A stretch of DNA of 64,000 nucleotides from Paralithodes platypus (Eukaryota > Arthropoda > Malacostraca > Decapoda > Lithodidae), in assembly GCA_032716605.1 (NCBI GenBank), contig CM064545.1, positions 7,032,463 to 7,096,462 of the forward strand. The letters run 5' to 3'. The first letter of the stretch is position 1. The number at the start of each line of letters is the position of its first letter. A program made the position numbers and the translations under genes. The notes below the pieces were generated by a model. That model was not told the DNA's origin, made no database searches, and saw only the letters and a program-made list of their open reading frames with translations. Shown piece by piece: positions 1-11,705 of the stretch.

Positions 1-540
1 GGACCGCACTTTCTACCAATTATTATCTTTCGCAACTAACGCAGCGCGTTACAGGTTGCCAGGGTAGCTCATGAAAAAGATATATCCACTGATATTTTAA
101 CAACCAATCATGTCATGACTTATACCTATTGGTTTCTGGAAGAGAAAAACATGCGTAGGAACTATTTAAGATATACTAAATTTAACAACCACGCTAGGCT
201 GAACAGACCATAATGAGATCACAATTCCACGTGGCAGCTGTATGTGTGTGTGTGGGGGGGGGGGATGGGGGGGGGGTAAATGCCGATATAACTATGTTTA
301 CGTTAAATATCTCATGATTAAGTCTATACATCGGGTAATTATATATGTGCAGTCAAATGTATAAGTTAGATAAGAGACTGTCACCCTATATAATCATTAA
401 TAACTATATGCGTAACCATAAACCGAGTGCACTGTGAGTGATGACAGATAATATCTGTAGGACGGTGACTCCGAGGACCATTAGTTTGTAAAACCCTGTT
501 GGGTATTGTTAATGTGTCCATTATGTGGGCTGCTGGATCA
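1..540. other. No gene recognised; AT-rich
   Basis: I see no coding region here. A G-rich run follows a short TG stretch at about 241-277. A short piece near 188-215 resembles, in words such as CCACGCTAG and AGACCATA, part of the SINE at 9640-9787, but it is too short to call. Confidence 0.5.
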
Positions 541-721
541 CTATACCTGTTTCAGCGACGCTGAGGTGAGATGTCAATAAGTCTAGCTGATTGGCTCATG
601 CGATAGTGTTCAATGTCTCGTCTTTTAGTAATTATTAATTCTTAAAGGTTTAAATAATCACGGTCGCACAAGTCAATCAGCTGGAACTATTGACATCTAC
701 CTGGTCGCTGAAACAATATAG
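541..721. repeat. Foldback repeat (imperfect inverted repeat, ~45-50 bp arms)
   Basis: The left arm (541-594) and right arm (672-721) are imperfect reverse complements. Both contain TGTTTCAGCGAC, ATGTCAATA and AGCTGATTG in matching order. The spacer is about 78 bp. It looks like a small foldback MITE or hairpin repeat. No clear target duplication was found, so the exact ends are uncertain. Confidence 0.6.
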
Positions 722-1305
722 TCATTAGTATATAACAGACAGCACCTGGTCATGCTAATGCTACCACAGAAAGTGTAACAGGCAGTCAGACAGTTAGTAG
801 CCAACCCTTCATTCCCGTTAAATAGATGGGGAGGATTAGCAAGGGACATTAGAAAGGGAACGATGATGACCGGGAGAAATTTAATACAATAAACACCTTC
901 CAAAGCAAGTATCTTAATATTCGGAACAACATTCACCAGGCCTCAATACCATTGACTTCACCTCAGATGATATACACTTCCACAACAAAGTCTCTTCACA
1001 ACATCAGGGATGATAACCTTCCAGGTTTGTCAATTAAAAGGTTAGAAATACCTTCACATGTTCTTCCTAACAAACCTCCTCCATTCATTCCTGTAACAAC
1101 AATCGCATATAATATCCGTGTTAATAGTTCATACATCGACCATGAACCTCCCGACCATGGTTCACCCTTATTGTGTTGGCTGCAATCATACATTTTATTA
1201 GACTAGTGCTTGATAATTTCATTCAGCACTGGAGCCAAGGCGGTCGAGTGGTTCGATCCCAGCCAAGGCTGACATATTTAGTGGGTGTGAAACTCAGGTG
1301 TCTGA
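722..1305. other. No gene recognised
   Basis: There is no supportable gene. Open frames of 65-84 residues occur on both strands but show no recognisable motifs and mirror each other, as expected of chance frames. Confidence 0.45.
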
Positions 1306-1317
1306 AGCAACTGCCAT

Positions 1318-3424
1318 CAGCCCCATCTCTGTATCCTCTTACTTTCTCTATCCTAGTTTCAAAGCCAAAGGCAGATGTTGTGCATACATGCACAACAAAC
1401 TCACTTGCTCTCGTATTTCCGATTTTGGCTCCTCTGAATTCTCCACTTTTTGGCTCTAACTTTCATGTCATTCTCATATTAAATATTTATGTGATATCTG
1501 TCTTTCCCCTAACTCTACCGACTTTCCCAAATTGTTTGATTATCTAAACTCTAAAGTGGAACACATTCTAGCCATTTCTCCTTTCTCTGAATCTCCATTT
1601 TAGGAGATTTCAACGTTCATCACCACCAATGGCTCTCCTCTAATTCTACTGACCAACTTGGTGAACAAGCCTACGTCTTTTCTATCCTAAATGACCAAGA
1701 GCAGTTGGTTCAGCAATCTACCCATATCCCGGATCGCCTCGGAGATTGGCCCAACATTCTTGACTTGTTTCTAACTTCTAACCCTGTCAATCTTTTCTCT
1801 CCTTTGGGCTTCTCCGACCATAAACTTATCTCTGTCATCTGTCCCATCTCTCCAGTACGGCCACCCGATCCTCTTAGCAGGCGGCGCTTGTGGCACTTTG
1901 TCGCTGACGATGACTGGGAGGCTCTCTGGCAGTACTTCTTTGATTTCCCATGGAATGAATTTTGCTTCTGTGGCCGAGGACCCTCGGAGAGTGCTGAACG
2001 CATTACCGAGGTAATCCTATCGGGCATGGAGGCATACATTCCATTTTCTTTCTCTGACTAGTGCAAACATTCTTGGTTTACTAATGCTTTTTCTACTGCT
2101 GTCCGCAATAAGGAGTAAGCATTTAAACGGTACCGACGCCTTAAAACTCAAGAATCTCATTCTTCCTACGTTTCTGCCCGGAATCAAGCCAAATCTGTTC
2201 TTCAACTTGCCAAACACTCTTTCATCAATAATAAATGCACTGAACTATCCAACTCTAGCTCTTCCCAGGCTTTCTAGCATCTAGCCTAAAACCTCTCCGA
2301 CAATTTTTCTTCCTCGTTTTTCCCTCCTCTTTTCCACTCTGATGGAACAACCATCACTTCTTCCTTTGACAAAGCTGAAATTTTCGCTCAAACATTCGCT
2401 AGAAACTCAACCTTGGATGATTCCCATGCTATTTATCCCTCTCCACCCCCCTCTCTCCTACTTATGCCTAATATCCTAATCTCTTCTAAAGATGTACTTT
2501 CTACCCTCTCTGGGCTTAGTACACAGAAGGCGTATAGTCCGAATGGTGTTCCTCCTGTTGTACTCAAAAACTGTTCTTCCGTGCTGACTCCCTGCCTAGG
2601 CAAACTCTTTTGTCTCGGTCTCTTCTCTAACATCTTCCCTTCTTGCTGGAAGTTTGCTCTCATTCAACCTGTCCCAAAGAAGGGTGACCATTCTCAACCC
2701 TCCAACTATCGTCCAATTGCTCTCATCTCTTGTGTCTCTATAGATTTTGAAACTATTCTTACTTCCAAATTTCTTAAGCATTTATCTTCTCATAATCTAC
2801 TCTCAGATCGCCAGTATGGCTTCCTTAACCCTTTATTAGCGGCTCACCACTTAAGTCGTATTTAATAAAGCTGGACTATGTGGCGGCGCTCGACATAACT
2901 CGAGTGGCAATTTCAGCACGTAATGTGGCTGAGAGAGAGAGACAAGTGGTGGCAGGAGACTAGCGAGCGTATGACTGCTCCAGACCACCGCGGCGAACCT
3001 ACTGACACAAATCTCAGCTCCCTCCTCCCTCTCTCACTCGCTACATACTCAATTATGTACCGAAAGTACCGAATTACCTGCTTTTTGCACTCGCGTTGCA
3101 CGGTTATTGCAAGAAAACTATCCATCATACTAGGATCGTTATGGTGTCATTCGAAAGCTCTGTTTATGCCCTTTCAGGGATAGATACTTGTTTTACGTTC
3201 TGGGTCTTATTTAGGCATGAAAATGATCACGTAAACAGCCCTATTTTGGCTAAAAACACCCCGCTGGGCGGTACACATAAATAAACCGCATAGGCCGCTC
3301 GTAAGGTGTTAAGGGTCGCTCTATTGGAGATCTTCTTTCATATCTTACTAACTACTGGTCATCCTCCTTTCGGGACTTCGGTGAGACCTTTTCTATTGCG
3401 CTAGACATATCGAAGGCATTCAAT
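1318..3424 (+). pseudogene. LINE relic (EN + start of RT), interrupted by a MITE
   Basis: This is a decayed non-LTR retrotransposon ORF2. From about 1600 a frame reads as the C-terminal part of an EEP endonuclease ([10 protein letters not shown], then LDLFLTSN and a FSDHKLIS block near 1815). The linker and the start of reverse transcriptase follow: VPKKGDHSQPSNYRPIALIS near 2670-2725, then SDRQYGF near 2805. The frame stops in a 488-bp TTAA-flanked MITE (2825-3312). It resumes at 3313 with the next RT block, ending IALDISKAF near 3420, where similarity is lost. There are in-frame stops near 2058 and 2116, so it is dead. Words and domain order match the intact LINE on the minus strand at 50586-53582, so both belong to one broad family (Jockey/CR1 type; clade not certain). 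The catalytic YADD part is missing. Confidence 0.85.
2825..3312. mobile_element. TTAA-flanked MITE, family A, copy 1
   Basis: This is a 488-bp non-autonomous element including both TTAA copies (2825-2828 and 3309-3312). The ends form imperfect inverted repeats: TTAACCCTTTATTAGCGGC at the left, and the reverse complement of the right end reads TTAACACCTTACGAGCGGC. It splits a LINE RT frame, and removing the insert with one TTAA restores a continuous alignment of the LINE. It is about 98 percent identical by eye to 31082-31569 and of the same length. TTAA duplication is the hallmark of the piggyBac superfamily. No transposase is encoded; the 62-86 residue frames inside it are incidental. Confidence 0.9.
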
Positions 3425-3773
3425 GTAAGAGTTATAGAGTTATAAGAGTTTCTAGCGTATTTCGTCATTATTATGTAATTCACTTCCATTCTCTCGTATA
3501 TTATTTGTGTATTTCTATGTAATATTCCCTAATATCAATATGTCCTTTTCCTTTATCTGTAAACCGTTTATCCTTAGAACGTGGCGACCACCTAAATTAC
3601 ATAATTGTGTTAATAGTTCTACTCAGTCTTTCTGAACTCCTTCCGTACCGGTGACGTCTTTTTATTTTCTTCTAGCTACTACTAGACGGTATGTTTCAGC
3701 TTAAAAAGGGCCTCTAGCAATTAAGCGGCTTTGAACTATCTCAATCAACCCTTTATTCTACCACAGATCCTTC
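3425..3773. other. No gene recognised
   Basis: This is AT-rich spacer between the end of the LINE relic and the next MITE. I see no motif. Confidence 0.4.
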
Positions 3774-4397
3774 TTAACCTAAGACGTGCGCATGGGGGGT
3801 ATGAGACACCACACTCCTGTGCGCACGTATTTGAGCTGTTCCCATCAGTAACATCGTTATTTTACCATAAACAGCATTATTACTTATCCATATGCGCCTA
3901 TTTTACGTTGATTATAAAGGTATTAACCTGTTACAGCAATAAAACAAGTGGTAACAGCGTTTGGATGGTCAAAATCGGCGATACAGGCCGGGAGTTACAT
4001 AATATATGGCTGAGGCAACCTCCCTCCCCTCCACACTTTCCCACCTCTGGAGAGAGACTGTCCATCGATACTCTCTCTCTCTCTTTCTCTCTTGCACTCG
4101 CTTGGTAACAGTGATGACAATGCCCTGCTTGCAACTCGCTAATGTTAGCACGAAAATAGACCACAGAATCAGGGAATAACAGGGAAAATAGGTGATAATT
4201 GAAGGAGGGGGGGGAGAGGTGGTGAAGGAGGAGATGTGGAGGAGTGATATTTGGTATGGCCCAGGGGCAAAAAAAAAAAAAAAAAATTCAAGTTTTTTGG
4301 GGGTGTTTTAAATGGATTTTTTTAGGTCCAGGATCTTAAGAGTCTTCCTGCAGTCGCCGGGGGAAACTCTTAAGTCTTCCAGCACTTGCTGGGTTAA
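3774..4397. mobile_element. TTAA-flanked MITE, family B, copy 1
   Basis: The element is 624 bp between TTAA at 3774-3777 and 4394-4397. It is homologous along its length to the copy at 18226-18850: shared blocks include GTGCGCATGGGG at the left, ATCCATATGCGCCTATT, GCGTTTGGATGGTCAAAATC, a CT run with TTGCACTCGCTTG, AATGTTAGCACGAAAATA and AATAACAGGGAAAATAGGTG. A poly-A stretch lies near 4270. The 3' end holds two degenerate copies of a CTTAAGAGTC-containing ~35-bp repeat. Only the second copy has a proven empty site, but the termini agree. Confidence 0.85.
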
Positions 4398-5189
4398 GCT
4401 GCACAAAAGCATCTAAATATAGCTAGAATAAAATTAAAAAGACGTCGCCGTACAAAAGGGGTTAAACCTATCCTACGATTACCTTATCTCGGAGAACCTA
4501 ATCTGTTTACAATAGGAGTACTCGGCTAAATTATACGAGGTTAAGGAGAGATGGGTCTTTTTTCTGTTCCCCCTACTTTCTCAAGTTTAGCCCCATTAGT
4601 TTTCTGTTCGTGTCATTTAGGTGTCGATTTTTTCCTGGCGAGCGATAGCGATATATTAGTGTACAGTAAGTCTGTATGAATGAATGGGTCTTCGTTCTGT
4701 AAAGAGGGATGTGAGTGGTCATTTTGAGTTTGCTAGATGTAATAATAGTTTGTAGTACAACCTTTAATACAATTACATTATTGTATGAATCGTTACCATA
4801 ATCAGTAAATCTATTGTATATGCCAATACAAAATAGTTAAAAGTATATAACTTCAGAAGAATATTTACATATTTAGAATTACATGTTATGCAGACAGTAG
4901 CCATCATACATTAGCCAACCTTATTTCGCCAATATGGAGCCTGGATATTTCGATTTACTTCATATATATTTGTGTGAGAGATTAGGAATGTCAACGAATC
5001 ATGCTAAAATGTGAAGTTATGCACGACACAAATATATTGTTAACAGGATTATAAGCATAATGCAAGATAATTAGCCAAAATACAAGTTTCAGTCCATTTT
5101 CATAAATATAGATCGGGCACGGATTATGTAAAGTAATCGATAGGTGTGACCCATGGTAGAGCAAGGAAATAATCTGATTATTATCATAC
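4398..5189. other. No gene; part of a dispersed repeat
   Basis: At about 4490-4660 the sequence shares words in order (CCCCATTAG, TTAGGTGTCGATTTT, TGGCGAGCGATAGCGA) with 45890-46090, so a short dispersed repeat is present in both places. Nothing else is recognised. Confidence 0.5.
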
Positions 5190-5300
5190 GATTGTGACAC
5201 AATTTGTATAAGTCTACCCAACATGTCACGTTTAACAAATAAGTAAAAAGGAAAACAAGCAACAACATATCTAGTGATCCGTACGAGGCTGCTTGTAAAT
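5190..5300 (-). repeat. Probable CR1-type LINE 3' end fragment
   Basis: The block AAGGAAAACAAGCAACAACA with ATCTAGTGATCC and GGCTGCTTGT matches, in order, the 3' UTR region of the minus-strand CR1-like LINE at 36548-36630. This suggests a heavily 5'-truncated copy. Homology is short and judged by eye. Confidence 0.4.
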
Positions 5301-5791
5301 ATGATTGCAAATACACACATAATGATATGTAGTAAAATAAGTCCACATATAACGTCATTATCACCATATAAGGCATTGTTTTTTCTTCTGTGTTAGACAC
5401 ATTATACTTGCGTGACCCTCCATCGAATGTTGTCATATTTAATAACTTGCATCTACTATTGGCCTATATATAACCTGTTTAAAATCCATATTATCATTTG
5501 GTGTCACATAAGTCGTGGGGATAAATATTCTATAATTAATGATATAGTATAGATTTTCGCCTACTCTTATGACTTCAGAAAGCTACCTTACATTTGTTAT
5601 TTTGTATAATGTACTATTTATTTGAACTAATACAGCATTGTCTTTTCTTTTATATGCAGTGCAATCTCAGACAACTAATAACATATTCTCATGCAATTGA
5701 CAACAGTGATTGTCATTGGTCGGCCATCACTCTCTAACCTCGGAAACACAAACTACGTCAACTAAGCATTACTCTTGGCATAATTGGTAAT

Positions 5792-5822
<31 letters not shown>

Positions 5823-6261
5823 AGAATATTGTGTGTCTCAATAAGCATTATCGGAGTGAATATGCTTATTATAGTTAATTATTTTTGGTTGTAACATGGA
5901 ACACTTAGCAAAGTCATTAATTAGCAACAGTACTAAATGTATGCTGCGCAATTGAGATATATATCATAAGCATATATTGCGTGACACCTCATGTAATAGT
6001 GGGTGGACATAACAATAGCCATTATGTGCGTATGCGTGTGTGTGTGCATGCCTGCTTGTTTGCATATGCTTGTGGCGTGTTATAGTGTAGTAATTATAGT
6101 TCAGAAATATATACATATAAGTTATGGTGTAAGAACAGAAATATAAAGTCTTTAAGGTATATTTATTGGAATATAGTATTCAAGTTCTATATTTAACAGT
6201 TATACATCACACAGTATATACAGAATATTAAGCAACATGGCATTTAACAAATGCCGTACGC
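5301..6261. other. No gene; (CA)n microsatellite at about 5790-5820
   Basis: This is AT-rich DNA. A (CA)n run of about 30 bp lies near 5790-5820 and a TG-rich run near 6030-6075. I see no coding signal beyond chance frames. Confidence 0.5.
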
Positions 6262-6580
6262 GTTACATTTTTTGTCTATGTGTATGAGGGAGACAAAAGA
6301 CAGGTTGCCTGTAACGAGTGTCTCCCCAAAAGCCAAAAGACTGACAGAGCCAAATTCAAGGGACGTTGTGGTAAAAGAAATGCCATGACACACGAAGTTT
6401 AAAATAGCTTAAGTCATAGGATAAATGAAAAATTGATTAAGGGAGAAGTTCCAGAGTTTTACTTGTTGAGTAGAAGAAAAACTGAGAATGAAAATTCTTG
6501 GCTTTGAGAGCTGGACAAACTAGGAGTGGGACTGTGTTGCAAGGCGGGTGCCTGGAACTCACCGGAAGGGACTGATATGA
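6262..6580 (+). repeat. Dispersed ~310-bp repeat, copy 1
   Basis: This matches 46535-46825 in the same orientation. Shared words in order are ATGTGTATGA(A/G)GGAGACAAAAG, CAGGTTGCCTGTAACGAGTG, TTCAAGGGACGTT, AAGTCATAGGATAAA, GAGTGGGACTGTGTTG and GGGTGCCT. No coding frame is shared. The family is unknown to me; it could be the tail of a larger element. Confidence 0.75.
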
Positions 6581-6873
6581 TCCAAATGATTTCTCATGTA
6601 TTCACCCATGCATTGGACAAGTCTAAATAACAATATATTCATTGTAATGAATCATAGACATTACTAATGCAAACCAAAACTCCTATATTATCATTGCTGC
6701 TGTTCCGTTCTCTGTTTAAACTGTTTCTTCACCCACCGTTCTAAACACGTGTAAGATAATATATATGGAGAACTTAAGTCTAATGTTAATAACGTTAATA
6801 TTAGCACACCCATATGTATAATTTATCTTTATATATCAATATTTTGTTTGATGTATAGTTTACTGCCATCATG

Positions 6874-6887
6874 GTTTCCATGGAAAC
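6874..6887. promoter_or_regulatory. Palindromic RFX X-box-like site inside the TIR
   Basis: GTTTCCATGGAAAC is a perfect 14-bp palindrome that fits the X-box pattern bound by RFX factors. It is conserved intact in the opposite arm near 8367-8380 although neighbouring bases have drifted. The function is inferred only. Confidence 0.3.
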
Positions 6888-7221
6888 GAGAGCTTGTTGG
6901 TAGTTTGGGAATATAATCACAGTAAAGGTCACACTACTATTACACCAAAAGTAAACGTCTACAAACACATTGTTCTCTACAATGATATTATTCGTATGTT
7001 AATTGCCAAATCAAATTACCACAGTAATCCTTTGTATTCTAATTAGAATAACTATAATAATGGTTTCCAATGCAAGTCACGAGGATATATTGTCTCCAGG
7101 CATACCAACAGTTATATTCTGCACATTTTTCTAATAAAAACAACTTTACAGGAAGCACATCAAGCACCTGTTATTTTTTAACATTGAAAGATAACGCAGG
7201 TGGGTCAAAACCATTATATTG

Positions 7222-7706
7222 TTAACCCTTGTCTGGCGGGACCGGACTTAAGTCGGTCTAGAGAAGAAAGGACTATGTGGCGGGGACCGACTTAAGGCGG
7301 TGTGCAATTCTGAGCAATATTTGGCTCTGAGAGAGAGACGAGCGGTGGAAGGAGCGTAGGTTGGCTCTGACCGTTCGGCACGGCTCCCGCACCAGCAATG
7401 GGCCCTACTCCACACACACCCACACTCACTGCCTCGCTACACAGGGAATTATGTAAGGAAATTACCGTATTTTAGGGATTTTGCACTCGTCTTGCACGAT
7501 CGTTGCAAGAGAACGCGTGGTCGTAGAAGGATGGTTCTGGTGTCATTGGAAAGCTCAATTATCGCCCTTTCAGGGATACATAATTGTATTACGCTCTGGC
7601 TCTTGTTTATGCATGAAAAAGAGCAGGGAAACAAGGTCGTTTAGGGTAAAACCACCCGCTTGGCGGGTAGTAGAAGTTACTGACGGGCCCGCTCGTAAGG
7701 CGTTAA
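7222..7706. mobile_element. TTAA-flanked MITE, family A, divergent copy
   Basis: This copy is 485 bp between TTAA at 7222-7225 and 7703-7706. It aligns along its length to 2825-3312. Shared blocks include GGACTATGTGGCGG, GGCTCTGAGAGAGAGAC, TTTTGCACTCG, TGGTGTCATT, GCCCTTTCAGGGATA and the right end CCGCTCGTAAGG(C/T)GTTAA. Many substitutions separate it from the two near-identical copies, so it is an older insertion. It sits inside the inverted-repeat element 6691-8553. Confidence 0.85.
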
Positions 7707-8553
7707 GGACAGTAAAGATAGAGGGAATATATTGATATCGTGACACATGTTGGCATGCCTGAACAGCTGTAAGTGTGGCATTTTCAGAGGTGTTAGGGTG
7801 GCGAGGAATTGAGCCATACCATTTTCAACTTTCTATCGTGAGACAAAAGAGGTCAAAATAGCATAAACGTCTAGTGAGGTAACGAAGTTTGATGATGCAG
7901 AGTATTTGAGTCCTTATCTAGCTGTGCAATAGATCGTTAATACAATCAATCCTAAAATACGGTTGCCAGCTTCATTTTAATTTTTGACATACCAATTTTC
8001 CTGAATGGCATAGAATAAGTAGTCATTTGCATTACTATATAATATACCTACGGTAGTTCATCAACTAATTTACTTTCGGAATACGATTATAGGCATAGGC
8101 CAAATAAACAAAAGTTCATGGCCAGTAAATGTTTGTAAACTGCTTTGTAAAAAGTTAAATGATAGTAAAATATTGTATATCAAATAAGATTAATATGTAA
8201 ATCGCCCATGATCAAATTGTACAAAAGGCTAATAAACTATTTTTGTTTGTTTGTTTGTTTTGTATAACATTGTTGAGAACATTGTGTTCGACTTTTGGTG
8301 TAATAGTAGTGTGACCTTAACTTACTGTGATTATACAGTATTCCCAAATTACCAATAAGCTCTCGTTTCCATGGAAACCATGTTGACAGTCATCTATAAA
8401 TGAAAAATAATATTGATATATAAAGATAAATTATACATATGGGTGTGCTAATATTAACATTATTAACATTACACTTAAGCTCTCCATATATTATATTATC
8501 TAACACGTGTTTAGAGCAACAGCTTAAGTGGAGAACGGAACGGTAGCAATGGT

Positions 8554-9639
8554 TTCAAAAATTAATAATACATATTCCAATATTTCTTAAAGGTAGATTT
8601 CACTAAAAATAGCTGTTCAATAACTGTAATTAATATCATGAGATAAAACGGTACCCATAAACCTGTGGAAATAATGCAATTAACATCCTCACCCTACACA
8701 CTTCCAACCTTTCCTACACAATAATAGCCCCCCCCGCAAATCTAACTACGCCATCTATGGGACATAATATGCAACAGATTCAGGGTGAGGGGAGTGAGCG
8801 ATCTTACTAATATCAGAGCGAAAGACTCCCAGCGAAATTACCATAGGTGGCCCAGTCGGAAAGGTGACCGACTGTACAGTTAAGAGCATATGTTCCGGCT
8901 CAGGTGGTCATCTCCTCTCTCCCCTGTTTTATCAGGAAAAAAAAGGTGTTCTGTTGGTTCCCCTGAACTCACCCCTCCCCTCCCGCCATCCCCTCTGATT
9001 CCCCACACCCGTGTTCCCTTCCACCAGTATTCCCCCCTTCTCTCTCCCCCCACCCCCTCCACCACACACACACACACAAACACACACACTTGTCTCTCCC
9101 TCCCCAATTCTAAGTTACTGGAACTTTCCATGCTCTTTTAATTTCCTGAACATATATTTAATGTATGTTATGCTGCCATTCCATTTATCATGATTCTAAA
9201 GCATGCAAGTAAATATTCATCATCTATTCCTTACTACCTATTTTTGTATTTGCTTAATGCCAATATTACCCTGCATTCTTTGTATGATTATGAAGGTAAT
9301 GAGAATCAATGTTGGCAAAGTATTCATCCTTTATGTTACGTCTACGTTTAAGAACACAGTCTATGTTAAATAATATATATAAACACACACACACACACAC
9401 GAGTTTAATGTAACAGTATCTACTCAATCTTTAGAATACTCTGTATATTATTTTGTTATATAATACCAAATAAATCCTGCTACTCCGCAGCAGTTGATAA
9501 CACATTATGCCATGTGCTTCAAATTAGAGATGTGACAACTGACATAGTCTGATGACCTTAGCATTATGTTAGGGATTCAATGAATTATCTTCATGTGTGG
9601 GAGAGAGAGAGAGAGAGATGGAAATTATTCCACCACGCT
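8554..9639. other. No gene; pyrimidine-rich and (CA)n tracts
   Basis: A pyrimidine-rich tract with CACACA runs lies at about 8930-9110; the frames through it on both strands are low-complexity artefacts. Another (CA)n run lies at about 9384-9401 and a (GA)n run at about 9600-9619. No gene is seen. Confidence 0.5.
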
Positions 9640-9787
9640 AGACCTGAAGAGACCATATAGCACTACTAGGGTAAGTTAGAATGGGCGCTACCCCACCCGC
9701 AAGGTAACGTGTCGGCGGCGGGACTCGAACCTTTGACCCCCTGATCACAAGTTGAGCGCGCTAGCCACCACGCTACGCCCGCCCCCG
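9640..9787 (-). repeat. tRNA-derived SINE
   Basis: On the minus strand the head reads like a tRNA gene. A box A-like TAGCGTGGTGG (complement of 9765-9775) is followed by a perfect box B, GGTTCGAGTCC (complement of 9721-9731). A tRNA-unrelated body follows, then a (CT)n tail (the GA run near 9600-9619 on the plus strand). RNA polymerase III promoter spacing is right for a SINE. A functional tRNA is excluded because the acceptor stem does not close. Confidence 0.7.
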
Positions 9788-11384
9788 GAGAGAGAGAGAG
9801 TGTGTGTGTGTGAGTGTGTATATGGCCACATAATCCCTTGTCTATTACTTGCAGATAAAAGGGTAATGTTTGGTTGTTTGTATGTTACCGCTTACATTAT
9901 CCAGATTAAACAATTAATGTGTTAATTATTAATGGTGACTGGTGCGTAACTGGAGTATTTCCTTTTCCTTGTCTTTCGTATTTATGCTTGTTTATACTTT
10001 GAGTAAGATGATTATTACATTAATTATTAGTCACCTATGATGCCCCTATCCCATACTGGAGAGCATTAGCATTCACAATTCTACAACGAAGGAAGACCAT
10101 CTCGTATTCGTTATGCTTGGTTAATATTTATGTGTCATAATAATCCAAGTATGATTAAACAAGTAATAACTACACACACAACTTTCCTTAGAACTAATAT
10201 TATTATTTTTATTAATCTCACCACCACACCCCCAATTAAATTAATTAAAGTATATATGATCCACCGGGATTCGAAACCGGGTTATGAGGATTTCTGAACA
10301 TCAGCGTATACGCGTGTGTGTGGAATAGGGGGGGGGGGGGGGGAATTCTGTCATGGCCTTCCCCTTTGTCTCTGTACTGTTTGTTTTTATTATTACCTTA
10401 GCAACTTGAACCATCGTTTATCTTTGACCTCTGGAAACAATCTACATTAACTAGTTCTCTTTAGTCTAGTCTCTCTCTCTCTCTCTCTCGTGTGATCTTC
10501 ATTGATCTTTTCATCAATTTGGTAGCCAACGACCATTATAGATTTAAGGTCGGAATGCCTATTAAGAACTGCAACGTTTGTGATGTATCAGGACAAGGAC
10601 ATTTATATTTTAATTAGGCCTATAGTAGCAAGGACAAATTATGAACTTCCGTAAGGTAATTAACTTTATAACACTAAAATAATACGAACCTTTCATTTGG
10701 TGCTATCTATAACTCACTGACTTGTTCCCAAAATTGTCTTGCTTCCTCGCAACTTTCGATATGCATGCAGTTATGTGGCAAGTGCGTTCCCTGATTGTTA
10801 GGTTTTTGGTATTATCTAACAAGGTACTGATCACCATCTCGCACGATTATAAAGAAAGATAGCATTGCACTTATTCACGACACAAAAATGCGAACAGCAA
10901 GCGTCATTTGTTACCCAGTTATGAAAACAATATCTTAGTTAAGGTTAAATATAATTGAATTCCAAGAATGAGAAAGGATAAATACATAACAATAAAATAA
11001 AATTAATGCACAACGGACATTTGTATTACTAGAGTTATAATTTAAATGGGAGAATGTAATTAAACAATGTTGGTGATAGAAGTTAATTTCGAATATATAG
11101 GATTCCTCATATTATTCAGTAGATCCGGAATTACAAATTCCAAGATTTTAAAGCATATGAGATACAAAATATCCACTTAGTAGCATGTGAACTAATTACA
11201 TTAAACAAGTTCAAATTTAAGGTATCCGTTTCATCTTATTTCATTTCCTTCTCTTACATAATTTAATTGTATCCAAACTATTTTGTTTTTCAACTAAGTC
11301 AATCATGCTTTTTCCACTTGCCCACTCTTAAGTCTTCATTCTATAATGACCAGTGCACATTAGTTTATTTGTTACCTCCGCCAA
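9788..11384. other. No gene; one tRNA-like box B and simple repeats
   Basis: 10261-10283 on the minus strand contains a box B-like GGTTTCGAATCCCGG, probably a SINE or tRNA fragment. A G run lies at about 10327-10343 and a (CT)n run near 10470-10488. The rest is AT-rich with no coding signal. Confidence 0.45.
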
Positions 11385-11705
11385 CGAAGTTCGGTAGGTA
11401 TTGTTTTGCCTTTGTTTGTCTGCCTGTAAACCAGTTCTCAAAAGCTATGAACCGATGTTCACGAAATTTGGTGGCCAGATAGGATATGCACCAAGTAAGA
11501 AGTGATTCAGTTTAAGAGGTGATCGGTAGAGAGCATACCTCCGCCAGCATAGGCGGCTCACAAAGTTATCAACCAATGTACTCGAAATTTGGTGAGCACA
11601 TTGGATATGCGCCAAAGACGAAGTTATTACATCAAGGGGGCGGTTGGTAGAGCGCATACCTCCGCCAGCGGCGGCGGAGGTATGCGCTCTCCCGAGTGCC
11701 CCTCT
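11385..11705. repeat. CTCCGCC-type dispersed repeat with duplicated body
   Basis: The block runs from CCTCCGCCAACGAAG to CTCCCGAGTGCCCCTCTAG. It contains two tandem, diverged copies of a body with AAAGTTAT(C/G)AACC, ACGAAATTTGGTG and GGATATGCNCCAA, each followed by CATACCTCCGCCAGC. Elements with a leading CTCCGCC, a TTTGT-rich stretch and a trailing GGCGGAGGTATGCGCTCTCCGAGTGC are widespread in marine animals (from memory of the pattern). No protein is encoded. Confidence 0.6.
11649..11690. repeat. Perfect 18-bp-arm hairpin
   Basis: AGAGCGCATACCTCCGCC at 11649-11666 pairs perfectly with 11673-11690 across a 6-nt loop. It lies at the right end of the CTCCGCC repeat and is probably a structural terminus of that element. 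Confidence 0.8.

Larger units (their letters stand above)
6691..8553. mobile_element. Non-autonomous DNA element with ~290-bp terminal inverted repeats
   Basis: The left arm, about 6691-6983, is reverse-complementary to about 8262-8553. Matching blocks include GTTCCGTTCTC, CTAAACACGTGT, ACACCCATATGTATAATTTA, the palindrome GTTTCCATGGAAAC, and GGTCACACTACTATTACACC. The interior (about 1.3 kb) has no transposase and carries a nested TTAA MITE (7222-7706). I could not fix a target duplication. It looks like a MITE or foldback element. The arms are diverged by small indels, so it is not very recent. Confidence 0.75.

Noticed and set aside
2923..3183. 86-residue frame inside MITE family A (also at 31180-31440)
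   Set aside because: It is the same in both copies only because the MITEs are near-identical; an overlapping frame exists on the other strand and the divergent copy at 7222-7706 does not preserve it.
8880..9141. Two 83-residue frames on opposite strands
   Set aside because: Both pass through a pyrimidine and CA-rich tract and have no motif.
9640..9787. tRNA gene on the minus strand
   Set aside because: Good boxes A and B but no closing acceptor stem and a long unrelated body with a CT tail, as in a SINE.
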